Source: Alteribacter lacisalsi
GTDB lineage: Bacteria; Bacillota; Bacilli; Bacillales; Salisediminibacteriaceae
Reading direction: 5' to 3'
NCBI RefSeq assembly: GCF_003226345.1
Contig: NZ_PDOF01000001.1
Location: 1,984,001-2,048,000, forward strand
Length of the DNA: 64,000 bases
This document shows, piece by piece, positions 1 to 8,077 of this stretch (positions are counted from its first letter, which is position 1; the number at the start of each line of letters is the position of its first letter). The translations under genes and the position numbers were made by a program. The notes under the pieces were generated by a model. The model saw nothing but the letters and a program-made list of their open reading frames with translations, was not told the DNA's origin and made no database searches.

Positions 1-1544
1 TCCTGATGTACTCCAGCACTTTGAAACCTCCCGGAAGAGAGGCCGGCAATGAAAAGGAGCACGCCTATGATCACCGAGGCACTTCCGGTCAGGGGATCCC
101 CTGTAAGGAGCCCGGCCGCACCGAAGAGAAGAAGAAGAATTCCTGCTGCCGGCAGAAGCTTTCCTCTGTCTTTTCTACTGAATGAAGCGAGCTGCGCTTT
201 CCATTCAGGAATTTTTTTCTTCACTGATTCATATTCTTCGAGACGTTCAGCACGATCACGGTATATTCGTTCCGTCTCCGGTGCGAGACGGGCCTCTTTT
301 GCAGCGGTGAGCCGTTCATTCAGCCTCGTTTTTTCACCCTTGAGCTGCAGAAGTTCTTTTTCTGCGGCCTCTCTTTCGCTCTTCGCTTTTTCAGCTTCAT
401 GCGAAAGCCGCTCCATTTCTGTACGGGAGGCTTTGGCTGTATCACGTCCACGCAGATTGTGCGTGTCTTCCTGCCATCCCCAATCATGTTCAATATCTTC
501 TTTTTTGCGGTTCAGACCGGACCGCTCCTCTTCAAGCCTGGCCATTTGAACGGCCTGATCCTCATACACACCTGACTGTTTGTTCAGACGGGCACTTTGT
601 TCTTCGAGCCTGACCGCCTGTTCGTATGAAAGGGTAGGAGCGTGTTTTTTTCTTTTTTCCGACAGCTCATCAATCCATCCGTGAATCTCCTGTAACGATT
701 CAGACAGGCGCTCACGCGTCTGCAGCAGATGCACCAGTTGTTCTTTACCTTGATGGGGAAAAGCAAAGTCAGGGCTGCTGCTTTCTTTCAGAGCCGTATA
801 TTCACGGTACATAGGAGCCAGCCGGCTTACACGTTCCCACCGGTTAAGATCCGCCTGGAGTTTTTCCCGCTCTGTCTTCAGCTCTCTCAGCGCCTCTTCT
901 CCTTCATTTCTTTTCCTGACCAGGCCAGCATAGGCACCTGCCTGCTCTTCTCTTTTAGACACTTCTTTTTCAGTCTCCTGAATCACTTTCAGCTGTTCGT
1001 TAACCGGTGTCTTTTTTCCCCGGACTTTGAAAAGCTCCTGCATCCTTTTGTCTGCTTCTTTTTCACAGGCGAGAAGGGACGGCCCCCCGCTTAAGGAAGC
1101 ATCATATAAGTAATCGTTAAGCGTCTGGGCATCCATCTTTCCGATTCCCTGAAGCCCTTGAAGATCGAATGAAAAAATGCCGGTAAATACCTGTTCGCTC
1201 ATTCCTTCAAGGAGCCGCTCGAGATCCTCTTCCCCGCCTGTTGTACCATCCGAATAATAAACAGACACATCTCCTTTGGCCCGACGCTTGAGAATCCGCT
1301 CGATCCTGACCATTCCAGCAGATTGAAAGCGGACAGTCAGGGAGCCTCCGAAGTCACTTCCTCCTATCGGCCTGTAGCGGTCTGCCCGTTTAGGAAATCC
1401 GAAAAGAACAGCCCGGATAAAAGCCATCATGGTGGATTTTCCAGCTTCATTTTCTCCGTAAATTATCTTTATTTCTTCATCGGCATAAAAGGTTTCCGAC
1501 TGCCATTTTCCAAAACCGTAAATATCAATCTGTGTAATGATCAT
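1..1544 (-). CDS. yhaN: YhaN-like SMC/SbcC-type AAA ATPase, C-terminus cut by window edge
   Basis: The minus-strand reading frame opens at an ATG at 1544 after an AAGGAGGGCGGC ribosome site and stays open to the left edge, about 514 residues. A Walker A motif (GENEAGKST) lies near residue 33. It is followed by an N-terminal ATPase region and a long stretch rich in Glu, Lys, Arg and Gln that looks like coiled coil, as in the SbcC/Rad50 group. The ATG overlaps the yhaO stop codon in an ATGA, so the pair is translationally coupled. In B. subtilis the same yhaO-yhaN order is found and YhaN is grouped with SbcC-like ATPases; a role in DNA end processing with the YhaO nuclease is inferred. The C-terminal ATPase half lies outside the window. 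Confidence 0.88.
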   Translation of the reverse strand, partial: MIITQIDIYGFGKWQSETFYADEEIKIIYGENEAGKSTMMAFIRAVLFGFPKRADRYRPIGGSDFGGSLTVRFQSAGMVRIERILKRRAKGDVSVYYSDGTTGGEEDLERLLEGMSEQVFTGIFSFDLQGLQGIGKMDAQTLNDYLYDASLSGGPSLLACEKEADKRMQELFKVRGKKTPVNEQLKVIQETEKEVSKREEQAGAYAGLVRKRNEGEEALRELKTEREKLQADLNRWERVSRLAPMYREYTALKESSSPDFAFPHQGKEQLVHLLQTRERLSESLQEIHGWIDELSEKRKKHAPTLSYEQAVRLEEQSARLNKQSGVYEDQAVQMARLEEERSGLNRKKEDIEHDWGWQEDTHNLRGRDTAKASRTEMERLSHEAEKAKSEREAAEKELLQLKGEKTRLNERLTAAKEARLAPETERIYRDRAERLEEYESVKKKIPEWKAQLASFSRKDRGKLLPAAGILLLLFGAAGLLTGDPLTGSASVIIGVLLFIAGLSSGRFQSAGVHQ

Positions 1545-2788
1545 GTGCCGCCCTCCTTTACAAGCCGGGAAATCAGCCAGTGCTCAGCACGCTCAATCAG
1601 CTCTTTTTTCTCAGCGGTACTAAGGCTCTTTAAATACTTCCGGGCAGTCCGGTGCTCATAAAGAGAAGCCAGCGCTTCATCTGAGAGGTCCGGGGCTTCT
1701 TTCAGCTGATCTGCTTCATTCATGAGGTCACCAAGGACAGTCTGCTGTTCTTTTTCTCGCTCCCGGTCGACAGAAGGCAGTGTCTTAACGGTCAAGGTCT
1801 CGATCCAGTTAAACGTCCGGCCTGCTGTATATAACGCGCGGACTTCTTCCAGAATATCTTCATCTGCACCAGGAGTAGTGAGGTAGTCGTGGAGGCTTCC
1901 GCTTCCGGTTACCGCAAGCTGGATAACACTGGACTTTCCTTCAGCTACAGTAAGAGATACCGACTCTTCCACTGCTTCAAACAGCTCTTCAATCTCATCC
2001 ATACCTTCAATTTGAAGTGTGATCGTATGCCAGTCCAGAGGTGAGGTATTCAGAAATGAAACCTGCCCTCCTCCATGCGCAAGTTCAACAAGCATGCCGC
2101 CCTTTGATCCCTGCTCGTTTTTATGTCCACCCTGAATATTCCCAGGATATACGACGAATGGGTCTCTGCTTAAGATCTGGCGCTTATGAATGTGGCCGAG
2201 AGCCCAGTAATCAAACGATGTTTCTGTGAGTTCACGGAGGCTGAACGGAGCATAAGGATCGTGGCCTTCCTGCATTTTTTCCTGCCCGTGCAGCATGGCA
2301 ATATGGTACAGCGCATCGTCTTTCTTTTGTTTTATGTAAGAGGAAACAGGATCTTCAGTCACACTTCTTGATCCGTAACTGAAGCCGTAAATCCGTGCAG
2401 CCGGGATTCCGTCCTTTTCAAAAAGCACGCTCGATGTGTCAGGCCCGAACACGTGAACGTTTGCCGGGAGACTGATTTCACGGACGGTTTCTGTAAGGGG
2501 ATCGTGATTGCCGTGTATGATATAAAGTGGGATTCCCACTTCATTTAAGCGGCCGGCCTGCTTTTTCAGAAAGAGCTGTCCTTTTATGCTTCGGTGCTCC
2601 AGATCATACAGATCTCCACTGATAATGAAGAAGTCTATCTGCTCGCTGACCGCTATGTCTACGAGGCGGGCGAATGAATCGAACGCACTTTCTTTTATTA
2701 CCCGGAGAACGGATTCAGGCAGCCTGGATGTCTGAAACGGCCGGTCCAGATGCAGATCTGCACAATGTATAAAACGGATCGTGTTCAT
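1541..2788 (-). CDS. yhaO: YhaO-like metallophosphoesterase (SbcD/Mre11-type nuclease)
   Basis: The 415-residue protein has the metallophosphoesterase motifs in order: a D-x-H in HCADLHLD near residue 9, GD in ISGDLYD, GNHD, and GHIH in ALGHIHKRQ. These ligands bind the two metals in the SbcD/Mre11 nuclease family. The length matches B. subtilis YhaO (about 408 residues). The start at 2788 was chosen because AAAGGA sits about 8 bases upstream of this ATG; the in-frame ATG at 2797 abuts the ribosome site and the one at 2857 has none. It is followed by yhaN with an ATGA overlap. A nuclease acting with the YhaN ATPase on DNA ends is the family expectation, not shown here. Confidence 0.9.
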   Translation of the reverse strand: MNTIRFIHCADLHLDRPFQTSRLPESVLRVIKESAFDSFARLVDIAVSEQIDFFIISGDLYDLEHRSIKGQLFLKKQAGRLNEVGIPLYIIHGNHDPLTETVREISLPANVHVFGPDTSSVLFEKDGIPAARIYGFSYGSRSVTEDPVSSYIKQKKDDALYHIAMLHGQEKMQEGHDPYAPFSLRELTETSFDYWALGHIHKRQILSRDPFVVYPGNIQGGHKNEQGSKGGMLVELAHGGGQVSFLNTSPLDWHTITLQIEGMDEIEELFEAVEESVSLTVAEGKSSVIQLAVTGSGSLHDYLTTPGADEDILEEVRALYTAGRTFNWIETLTVKTLPSVDREREKEQQTVLGDLMNEADQLKEAPDLSDEALASLYEHRTARKYLKSLSTAEKKELIERAEHWLISRLVKEGGT

Positions 2789-2944
2789 GCTGGTCATCCT
2801 TTCTTCTGAAAAACAGAATGATTTGTGAGGTTGTACATTAATTTCCACAGATTTCACTTTGAATAAATGCTGAAGACTGCACTGAGGTGAACACAGCCTT
2901 CAAGCAGGATAAACGTATGTATGTTCCTGTTATCATGATGCCCA

Positions 2945-2953
2945 ATTATACCA
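2945..2953 (-). promoter_or_regulatory. Candidate extended -10 promoter for yhaON
   Basis: On the minus strand TGG is followed directly by a perfect TATAAT about 160 bases upstream of the yhaO start. This is an extended -10 (TGnTATAAT); no good -35 lies 16-18 bases upstream. It is the only promoter-like sequence I see in this gap. Confidence 0.45.
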
Positions 2954-3005
2954 TAAAAGCGATCATCCGTTCGCTTTCACTTTGTCTCAAACGGTCTTTT
3001 AGATA

Positions 3006-3088
3006 AGCTGTTTTCGGAACGATTGTTGTTTTAAAACGCTACAGGTCGACGCTTTCCGCGGGCAACGCCTAAGCCTTCTCGGGAAAAA
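3006..3088 (+). repeat. Dispersed repeat, copy R1 (partial)
   Basis: This stretch contains GATTGTTGTTTTA, GACGCTTTCCGCGGGCA and CTCGGGAAAA in the same order as at about 38.1 kb, 58.1 kb and, reversed, 14.6 kb. It has no reading frame of note. It fills most of the gap between yhaO and yhaP together with the terminator beside it. It appears to be a 5-prime fragment of the family. Confidence 0.65.
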
Positions 3089-3089
3089 C

Positions 3090-3131
3090 AGCAGCAGGCA
3101 CGCTCCCGTGGATAGGGAGACGTGCCTGCTT
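3090..3131 (-). terminator. Rho-independent terminator after yhaQP
   Basis: An inverted repeat with arms AGCAGGCACG and CGTGCCTGCT, closed by further GGGAG/CTCCC pairing, lies 30 bases past the yhaP stop. On the minus strand it is followed after a few bases by a T run. It separates the yhaQP transcript from yhaON. Confidence 0.75.
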
Positions 3132-3159
3132 TATACTTTTACTGTAAGGACGAGGCCGC

Positions 3160-4407
3160 TTACCGTTCCTTTTTTGAAATCGCAAGTGCCTGACGGATGT
3201 CCTTAATCGAAGACACCTTTCCGTACATGAGTACGCCTCCTTTGTAAATCCGCGCCCCTATGAGGGCAAGGAGTACAATGGACACAGCCATCAGACCCAT
3301 TCCAGCAGCCACTTCCCAGACCGGCAGTTCAAGCATCCCGACTCTTAGAAACATAACCATAGGTGTGAAAAATGGAATAAACGATGTGATGGTAATGATC
3401 GGTGAATCCGGTGCATTCAAACCAAACATGGAGATCAGGAAGGCCACCACAACAACCAGGGTCAGCGGTGTGATGACAATATTCACTTCCTCAGTTCTGC
3501 TCACCAGTGAACCAAGGACAGCGGAAATGGTTGCATAAAACAAGTAACCGAGGAGGAAAAAGACAAATGCATACACCAGCAGACCTGACGGTATGCCAGT
3601 GGCGATTTCCTCTGTATAACCGCCACTACCGGCATTGCCTGCCACCGATAATACCCCTACGGTAATGATCACTACATACTGGGTGATCCCAAGAAGGGCA
3701 ATCCCGAAAATTTTAGCGAACATCTGTTTAACCGGCGACACACTGGAAACGAGAATTTCCATCACCCTGGATGTTTTCTCTGCTGCCACTTCCATGGCAA
3801 TCATATTACCGTAGGCAAGGACAGAAAAATAAATCACGACCACAAGGGCATTTACAAGAAACCGTGCCTGGTTCAGTTCCTCCTGGGAGCGGGCTGTATC
3901 ACTGACGGCTTCCGTTTCAAATGTGACAGGAGCATAGACCGCATCAAGAGCCGACTCATCAATCCCGAGGCGCGCCGCTGCCGCCTGGACTTTTACGGTC
4001 TGTACCGCTTGCCGCATCAGGGACGGAACGCGTTCATTGGCTATGGAACGTGCTTTATAGACTGCTTCTGGTAGCCCGTCGGCGCCTTCTGAAACAACGA
4101 GGAAGGCATCCAGTTCACCCTGGCTGGTCCTGTTTTCCGCTTCCTCCTCAGACATGTCACTGATCTCCGTCTCAACTCCGAGTGATTCAGCTTCGGCTGC
4201 AATCAGAGAGGAAAATTCCCTGTCCCGTTCTTCAATAATCGTAACCACCTGATCCCGGTCGCTGCCCGATTCAAAGGCTTCAAAGATCCGGTCAATGTTG
4301 GCGATCCCCACCACAATGACTGCTGTGATGATTGTAGAAAGAATAAACGACCTGGACTTCAGCTTCGTAAAAAAAGTGTGAAACAGAATAATAAAAAACT
4401 TATTCAT
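3160..4407 (-). CDS. yhaP: ABC exporter permease, YhaP/NatB type
   Basis: The 415-residue membrane protein has one N-terminal membrane segment (about residues 20-38), a large acidic extracytoplasmic domain of about 140 residues, then five to six hydrophobic segments in the C-terminal half. This is the layout of the ABC-2 family of NatB/YhaP permeases. The start at 4407 (MNKFF) was chosen because it overlaps the yhaQ end by 8 bases and matches the B. subtilis YhaP start; upstream extensions lack a ribosome site. It pairs with the YhaQ ATPase. The substrate is unknown; sodium or drug export is only suggested by relatives. Confidence 0.88.
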   Translation of the reverse strand: MNKFFIILFHTFFTKLKSRSFILSTIITAVIVVGIANIDRIFEAFESGSDRDQVVTIIEERDREFSSLIAAEAESLGVETEISDMSEEEAENRTSQGELDAFLVVSEGADGLPEAVYKARSIANERVPSLMRQAVQTVKVQAAAARLGIDESALDAVYAPVTFETEAVSDTARSQEELNQARFLVNALVVVIYFSVLAYGNMIAMEVAAEKTSRVMEILVSSVSPVKQMFAKIFGIALLGITQYVVIITVGVLSVAGNAGSGGYTEEIATGIPSGLLVYAFVFFLLGYLFYATISAVLGSLVSRTEEVNIVITPLTLVVVVAFLISMFGLNAPDSPIITITSFIPFFTPMVMFLRVGMLELPVWEVAAGMGLMAVSIVLLALIGARIYKGGVLMYGKVSSIKDIRQALAISKKER

Positions 4408-5299
4408 AGGCAGCACCGGCCTTTTCAATAAATATGTCATTCAGGGACGGTTCTTCCAAGACAAATTTACGGACGAACCCTCTTCCCCCAAGGCCGCTGA
4501 AAATCCGGGCCGCCGTCAGTTCATCCTTCACTTCAATTCTCGCACCACCGCTAAAAGGCTGAAACCTTCCAACACCCTGCAGTTCTTTTAAAAACCCCAG
4601 ATCAAAATCTGCTTCCACAATGAGATTTTTACGGCCGTAGGACCGCTTGATTTCTTTTAACTGCCCATTTACAACCGGCCTCCCCTTCTGGAGGATACAC
4701 AAATACTCACAAAGCTCCTCCACATGCTCCATTCTGTGTGAAGAAAACACAATTGTAGTGCCGGATGCTTTAAGATCGAGCACGGCCTTTTTCAGCAGTT
4801 CCACATTAACCGGGTCAAGACCGCTGAATGGCTCATCAAGAATCAGCAGCTCCGGCTTATGTATGACTGCTGCGATGAACTGGATTTTCTGCTGATTCCC
4901 TTTTGATAACTCATCGATTTTTTTGTTTTTGTATTCCGGTACGTGAAATTTTTCAAGCCATTCGTCGAGTTCATCAAGCACTCGGCTTTTTTTCATCCCG
5001 CGCAGCCTTCCGAGATAGACGAGCTGCTCGGCTACCCTCATCTTCGGATAAAGACCTCGTTCCTCAGGAAGATAGCCGACGAGATGACTTGAATCGTACC
5101 CGATTTTCTTTTTCTTCCACGTGATTGATCCGCCGGTCTGATCAATCAGCCCCAGAATCATTCTGAACGTGGTTGTTTTCCCGGCACCGTTGGCCCCGAG
5201 CATACCGAACATTTCCCCCTCCGGTATGGTCAGGGAAAGGTTTTGTACTGCAGTAAATGCCCCGAAACGTTTCGTAACGTCCTCAAGCACAAGTGTCAT
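4400..5299 (-). CDS. yhaQ: ABC exporter ATP-binding protein, YhaQ type
   Basis: The 299-residue ATPase shows Walker A GANGAGKTT near residue 38, the signature LSKGNQQK (typical of the NatA-like exporters, with a variant LSGGQ), Walker B LLILDEP and the switch His in SSHRMEH. A C-terminal domain of about 80 residues follows, usual for the family. The start at 5299 (MTLVLEDV) gives the standard family length; the 17-residue upstream extension is unlikely. The end overlaps the start of the permease yhaP by 8 bases, so the two are coupled. It powers export by YhaP at the membrane; the cargo is unknown. Confidence 0.9.
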   Translation of the reverse strand: MTLVLEDVTKRFGAFTAVQNLSLTIPEGEMFGMLGANGAGKTTTFRMILGLIDQTGGSITWKKKKIGYDSSHLVGYLPEERGLYPKMRVAEQLVYLGRLRGMKKSRVLDELDEWLEKFHVPEYKNKKIDELSKGNQQKIQFIAAVIHKPELLILDEPFSGLDPVNVELLKKAVLDLKASGTTIVFSSHRMEHVEELCEYLCILQKGRPVVNGQLKEIKRSYGRKNLIVEADFDLGFLKELQGVGRFQPFSGGARIEVKDELTAARIFSGLGGRGFVRKFVLEEPSLNDIFIEKAGAAYE

Positions 5300-5460
5300 G
5301 ACGTTCTGCCCCGCTTCCTCATATATTCTACTTTCTACTTTACCAGACAAAGGTGGACGATGCCTATTTTACGGGAGTTGAAAGAACAGCCCCGGAGCGC
5401 TAAAATAAATGTTAAGAAACAAACGAAATTTCAGACTATATAAAAGGGGACGGGACCATA

Positions 5461-5646
5461 ATGGCTAAATACTTTCTTACTGCTTATGACAAAAAAGGCA
5501 ATCACCTTCTGAATGAAAGCTTTGAAGCAAAAGATGACAAAGAAGCGAAAGAAACAGGCGAAAAACGCCTTCTTGATGAAGGGCTTTCGAAAAACCCGAC
5601 CCGGGTCGTCCGCGAATCGGGAGGACTCGTTCTGTTCCATCCTTAA
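5461..5646 (+). CDS. Small YhzD-like protein
   Basis: This 61-residue soluble, charged protein starts MAKYFLTAYDKKG and ends GLVLFHP. A GGGACGGGACC purine-rich site precedes the ATG and a hairpin terminator follows. B. subtilis has a protein of the same size, YhzD, in the yha region, and the pattern of N-terminal beta strand, Glu/Lys-rich helix and C-terminal LxLFH seems to agree. I recall this family from memory only, so the name is tentative. It is a monocistronic gene diverging from yhaQ. No function is known. Confidence 0.72.
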   Translation: MAKYFLTAYDKKGNHLLNESFEAKDDKEAKETGEKRLLDEGLSKNPTRVVRESGGLVLFHP

Positions 5647-5670
5647 ACCGCTTCACTCTTTCTGCAGCTA

Positions 5671-5716
5671 AAAACCAGCAATGCCGTTCCTTTTAGGCAA
5701 CGTGCTGGTTTTTTTC
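5671..5716 (+). terminator. Terminator after the YhzD-like gene
   Basis: Arms AAAACCAGCA and TGCTGGTTTT enclose a 22-base loop and are followed by a T run, 25 bases past the stop. The reverse strand also carries A/T tracts, so it may stop the converging thioesterase transcript too. Confidence 0.85.
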
Positions 5717-5798
5717 TGCTGCAGCCAGCCAAATGAACTTTTGCCAAGCAATATCGCTCGGTGCTGCTGAATTCTGCTTTTGACGCAGCTTCCTATAG

Positions 5799-6233
5799 CT
5801 ACTTTTCGCCCATCGTATAAAAGGTGCCGGATACCTTGGCCAGTTCCCGTCCTTCCTCATCGCGAAGCATGCACTCGGCAAACTGGATTGTGCCGCCTCG
5901 TTTAGTGAAATAGGCTTCTGCTTCTATCTTCCCTTCCCGGGCCGTCCGGAAGAACTGGGTTTTCACTTCGAGTGAAACACTCGGGCTGCCAATCACCGAG
6001 GCACACAAGTGTGCCATGGCTGTGTCTGCGATATACATCACGATGCCCCCGTGCAGAAATCCGATCGGGTTGAACATCACTTCTGTAACCGGACACGTTA
6101 TTTTCACTTTCTCTTCATCCTTCATATAGTTAAAGGAAAAATCAAGAAACGAATACAGAAATGTGGCATCTGTACCGACTTGATGGTTTTTCGCTGCCTG
6201 TATGGCTTTCTCGGATAGATGATTTGGATCCAT
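5799..6233 (-). CDS. PaaI-family hotdog thioesterase
   Basis: The 144-residue protein has the hotdog-fold motif NPIGFLHGGIVMYIADTA near residues 51-69, where the HGG turn and the following acidic residue (AD) form the active site in PaaI/YdiI-type acyl-CoA thioesterases. The family size is about 130-150 residues, so it is complete. AGGAGAG lies ten bases before the ATG. It stands alone between the YhzD-like gene and the HAD gene. Hydrolysis of an acyl-CoA is expected from the family; the acyl chain cannot be told. The fatty and branched acyl-CoA operon further along is not linked to it in sequence. Confidence 0.85.
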   Translation of the reverse strand: MDPNHLSEKAIQAAKNHQVGTDATFLYSFLDFSFNYMKDEEKVKITCPVTEVMFNPIGFLHGGIVMYIADTAMAHLCASVIGSPSVSLEVKTQFFRTAREGKIEAEAYFTKRGGTIQFAECMLRDEEGRELAKVSGTFYTMGEK

Positions 6234-6381
6234 GACTTATTTTCTCTCCTGTTCATGCCGGCTGACAAGACGCGTTACTGACGCTCAAGCTGGCCGCCTC
6301 GTTATTACTTTCACAAGTGTAGCCGAGTGCAGCCGTCGAGGTCAATGTTCCCGTCTGAGACGCAGCCGGAATGGGATATGG

Positions 6382-6418
6382 AAAAAGGATGACCCTGGTC
6401 GCTGCCAGGTCATCCTTC
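6382..6418 (-). terminator. Terminator after the HAD phosphatase gene
   Basis: Arms AAGGATGACC and GGTCATCCTT pair perfectly around a CTGG/CCAG inner stem, and on the minus strand a T run follows. It lies 26 bases past the stop of the HAD gene. Confidence 0.9.
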
Positions 6419-6443
6419 AAACCTTTTCTCATATCGAGTTAAA

Positions 6444-7292
6444 CTATGAAAAACTCAAGTTCAGCTGTTTACGGAATACTTCTTTAATCATATATCCTAC
6501 GCCATTTTGATCGTTGGACCTGGTTACCCAGTCTGCTGCATTTCTGACCGTTTCGGGAGCGTGACCCATCGCAACCCCAAGGCCGACCTGCTCAACCATC
6601 TCACGGTCATTTTCGTAGCTTCCTACTGCCACCATTTCAGACAGGCTGAACCCGAGCTTCTGACCGACGATCTGAAGACCTCTTGCTTTGGAAACAGAAC
6701 CCTCTGTAATATCGATGCTCGACGGGTCGGAGGCGGTAAAGCGGCACCCTTCCAATGCTTCTTCAAGTTCCTCAAGAGCATCGGCACGCTCCATTTCGTT
6801 CCAGAAATGTGCCCGGATTTTCGGAACGGTCACCGGCTGGTCGATAATGTGATGACTCAGAGATTCCACAAAATTGACCCCGTAGAATAAAGGGTCGCCT
6901 ACCCCCATATTCATTCTCGCAACGAGGTGATTCTTCTGTTTTATTCTATTGGCCAGCGCGTATTTTTCATGAAGAAGTCTGATATGACAATGATAGTTTT
7001 CAAGAATATCAACAATCTGGTAAACGCGGTCCGAGTCAATTCGCCTTACGAACATCGGCTCCTCCAGCGATGATCCTACGAATGCCCCGTCATGCGTGAT
7101 CAGCTCATGATCTTCAATTTTCAGCGCTTTGGCAACCTTTCTTGCAGACGGGTACGTTCTGCCGGTTGCAAGCGTCACATATACACCTTTGTTTTTTACA
7201 TATTCTACTGCTTCTTTCGTCTCCCGTGTAAGTTTGTGATTCGATTTTAACAGGGTCCCATCGATGTCCAACGCCAGTAAGCGATACGTCAT
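6444..7292 (-). CDS. Cof-type HAD-superfamily phosphatase, YhaX-like
   Basis: The 282-residue protein begins with motif I DIDGTLL (nucleophile Asp near residue 8), has motif II in TLATGR (Thr/Ser position), a conserved Lys before the C-terminal motif, and GSYENDREM as the acidic motif (G-D/S-x-x-N-D). This is the Cof/YidA subfamily IIB cap type, which usually dephosphorylates sugar phosphates, FMN or pyridoxal phosphate. The ATG at 7292 was chosen because GGGGG lies nine bases upstream, whereas the ATG at 7301 touches it. B. subtilis yhaX is a similar gene in this region. The substrate is unknown. Confidence 0.87.
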   Translation of the reverse strand: MTYRLLALDIDGTLLKSNHKLTRETKEAVEYVKNKGVYVTLATGRTYPSARKVAKALKIEDHELITHDGAFVGSSLEEPMFVRRIDSDRVYQIVDILENYHCHIRLLHEKYALANRIKQKNHLVARMNMGVGDPLFYGVNFVESLSHHIIDQPVTVPKIRAHFWNEMERADALEELEEALEGCRFTASDPSSIDITEGSVSKARGLQIVGQKLGFSLSEMVAVGSYENDREMVEQVGLGVAMGHAPETVRNAADWVTRSNDQNGVGYMIKEVFRKQLNLSFS

Positions 7293-7432
7293 TGCTGCCA
7301 TCCCCCTTCATCTTCCTCAGCATGATTGGTTCATACTTATGTACTGGAAAAATTGAATAGAACAGGAAATGTCCTTTTTCAGGACAAAGTGCTTTAATAT
7401 GAGAGCCGCTGCACAACCCCGAAAAAAACATA

Positions 7433-7466
7433 GAAAAAGACGCCCTCTTTAAAAGAGAGCGTCCTG
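7433..7466 (-). terminator. Terminator after yheA
   Basis: Arms GACGCTCTCTTT and AAAGAGGGCGTC are followed by TTTTT on the minus strand, 17 bases past the yheA stop. Confidence 0.9.
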
Positions 7467-7482
7467 TTGATGTGCTTTGGAA

Positions 7483-7854
7483 TTACTGCTGGCCGCCTTC
7501 GCCCTGCTCGCCTTGAGCGCCGTAAAGCTCCTCAAGAGGCTCAGTGATGATCTTGTTGATGTCGCCGATCACCTGGCTCATACGCTGTTCAGCTTCCATC
7601 AGCTTTGAGATGGTTTCGTGCTGCTGCACGAGCTCAAACTGCTTCTGGGCGTTCTGAATTTCCTCTTCGGAAATCTGAGCTCCCTGCATTTGCTTCTGCT
7701 GAAGTTCCATCTGTACCTGACGGAAGTTGTCAAGCATCCGCTTTGCTACATCGTCGCTGTTTACGACTTCATGAAGCTCTTTCAGCTTGCCGAATTCTTC
7801 ACTTTCTTTCAGGACGCGTGCAAGTTCGTGCGCTTGATCGTAAGGGTTAGCCAT
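7483..7854 (-). CDS. yheA: YheA, YlbF/YmcA-family protein
   Basis: The 123-residue protein is almost all helical and rich in Gln, Glu and Lys, with the family opening MANPYDQAHELARVLKESEE and a central helix around FRQVQMELQQKQMQG. It ends with a short Gln/Gly tail. B. subtilis YheA is 117 residues. The start at 7854 has TAGGAGG at optimal spacing, so the 20-residue upstream extension is rejected. Relatives YlbF and YmcA form a complex that affects RNase Y and development; whether YheA does so is not known. It lies directly downstream of yheB as in B. subtilis. Confidence 0.9.
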   Translation of the reverse strand: MANPYDQAHELARVLKESEEFGKLKELHEVVNSDDVAKRMLDNFRQVQMELQQKQMQGAQISEEEIQNAQKQFELVQQHETISKLMEAEQRMSQVIGDINKIITEPLEELYGAQGEQGEGGQQ

Positions 7855-7982
7855 AGTTAAAAATCCTCCTAAATGTATTGTGTGCATGCATTGAATCCGA
7901 ATAGTCAAACTCACAGTTAATGCGGGTAAGCCGGTTAGTCGTGATGCACACTTAACTGCTTCTTAACGACTATAACACACAT

Positions 7983-8016
7983 AAGAGGGTGAGTTCATCC
8001 GTCAGCCCTCTTTTTC
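7983..8016 (+). terminator. Possible plus-strand terminator between yheB and yheA
   Basis: Arms AAGAGGG and CCCTCTT with a 16-base loop are followed by a T run on the plus strand. Both flanking genes are on the minus strand, so it would end an antisense transcript or serve as a block to leftward readthrough. No plus-strand gene is visible before it. Confidence 0.35.
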
Positions 8017-8077
8017 TTCGTTCCATCCATAATCTAAATTACAAAACGCATCAGTATGGTCAGCACTAACCTCAGGA

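Noticed and set aside
49-549. Plus-strand frame of 166 residues opposite yhaN
   Set aside because: Composition (Ser, Arg, Phe) mirrors the Glu/Lys coiled coil on the other strand; no promoter or ribosome site.
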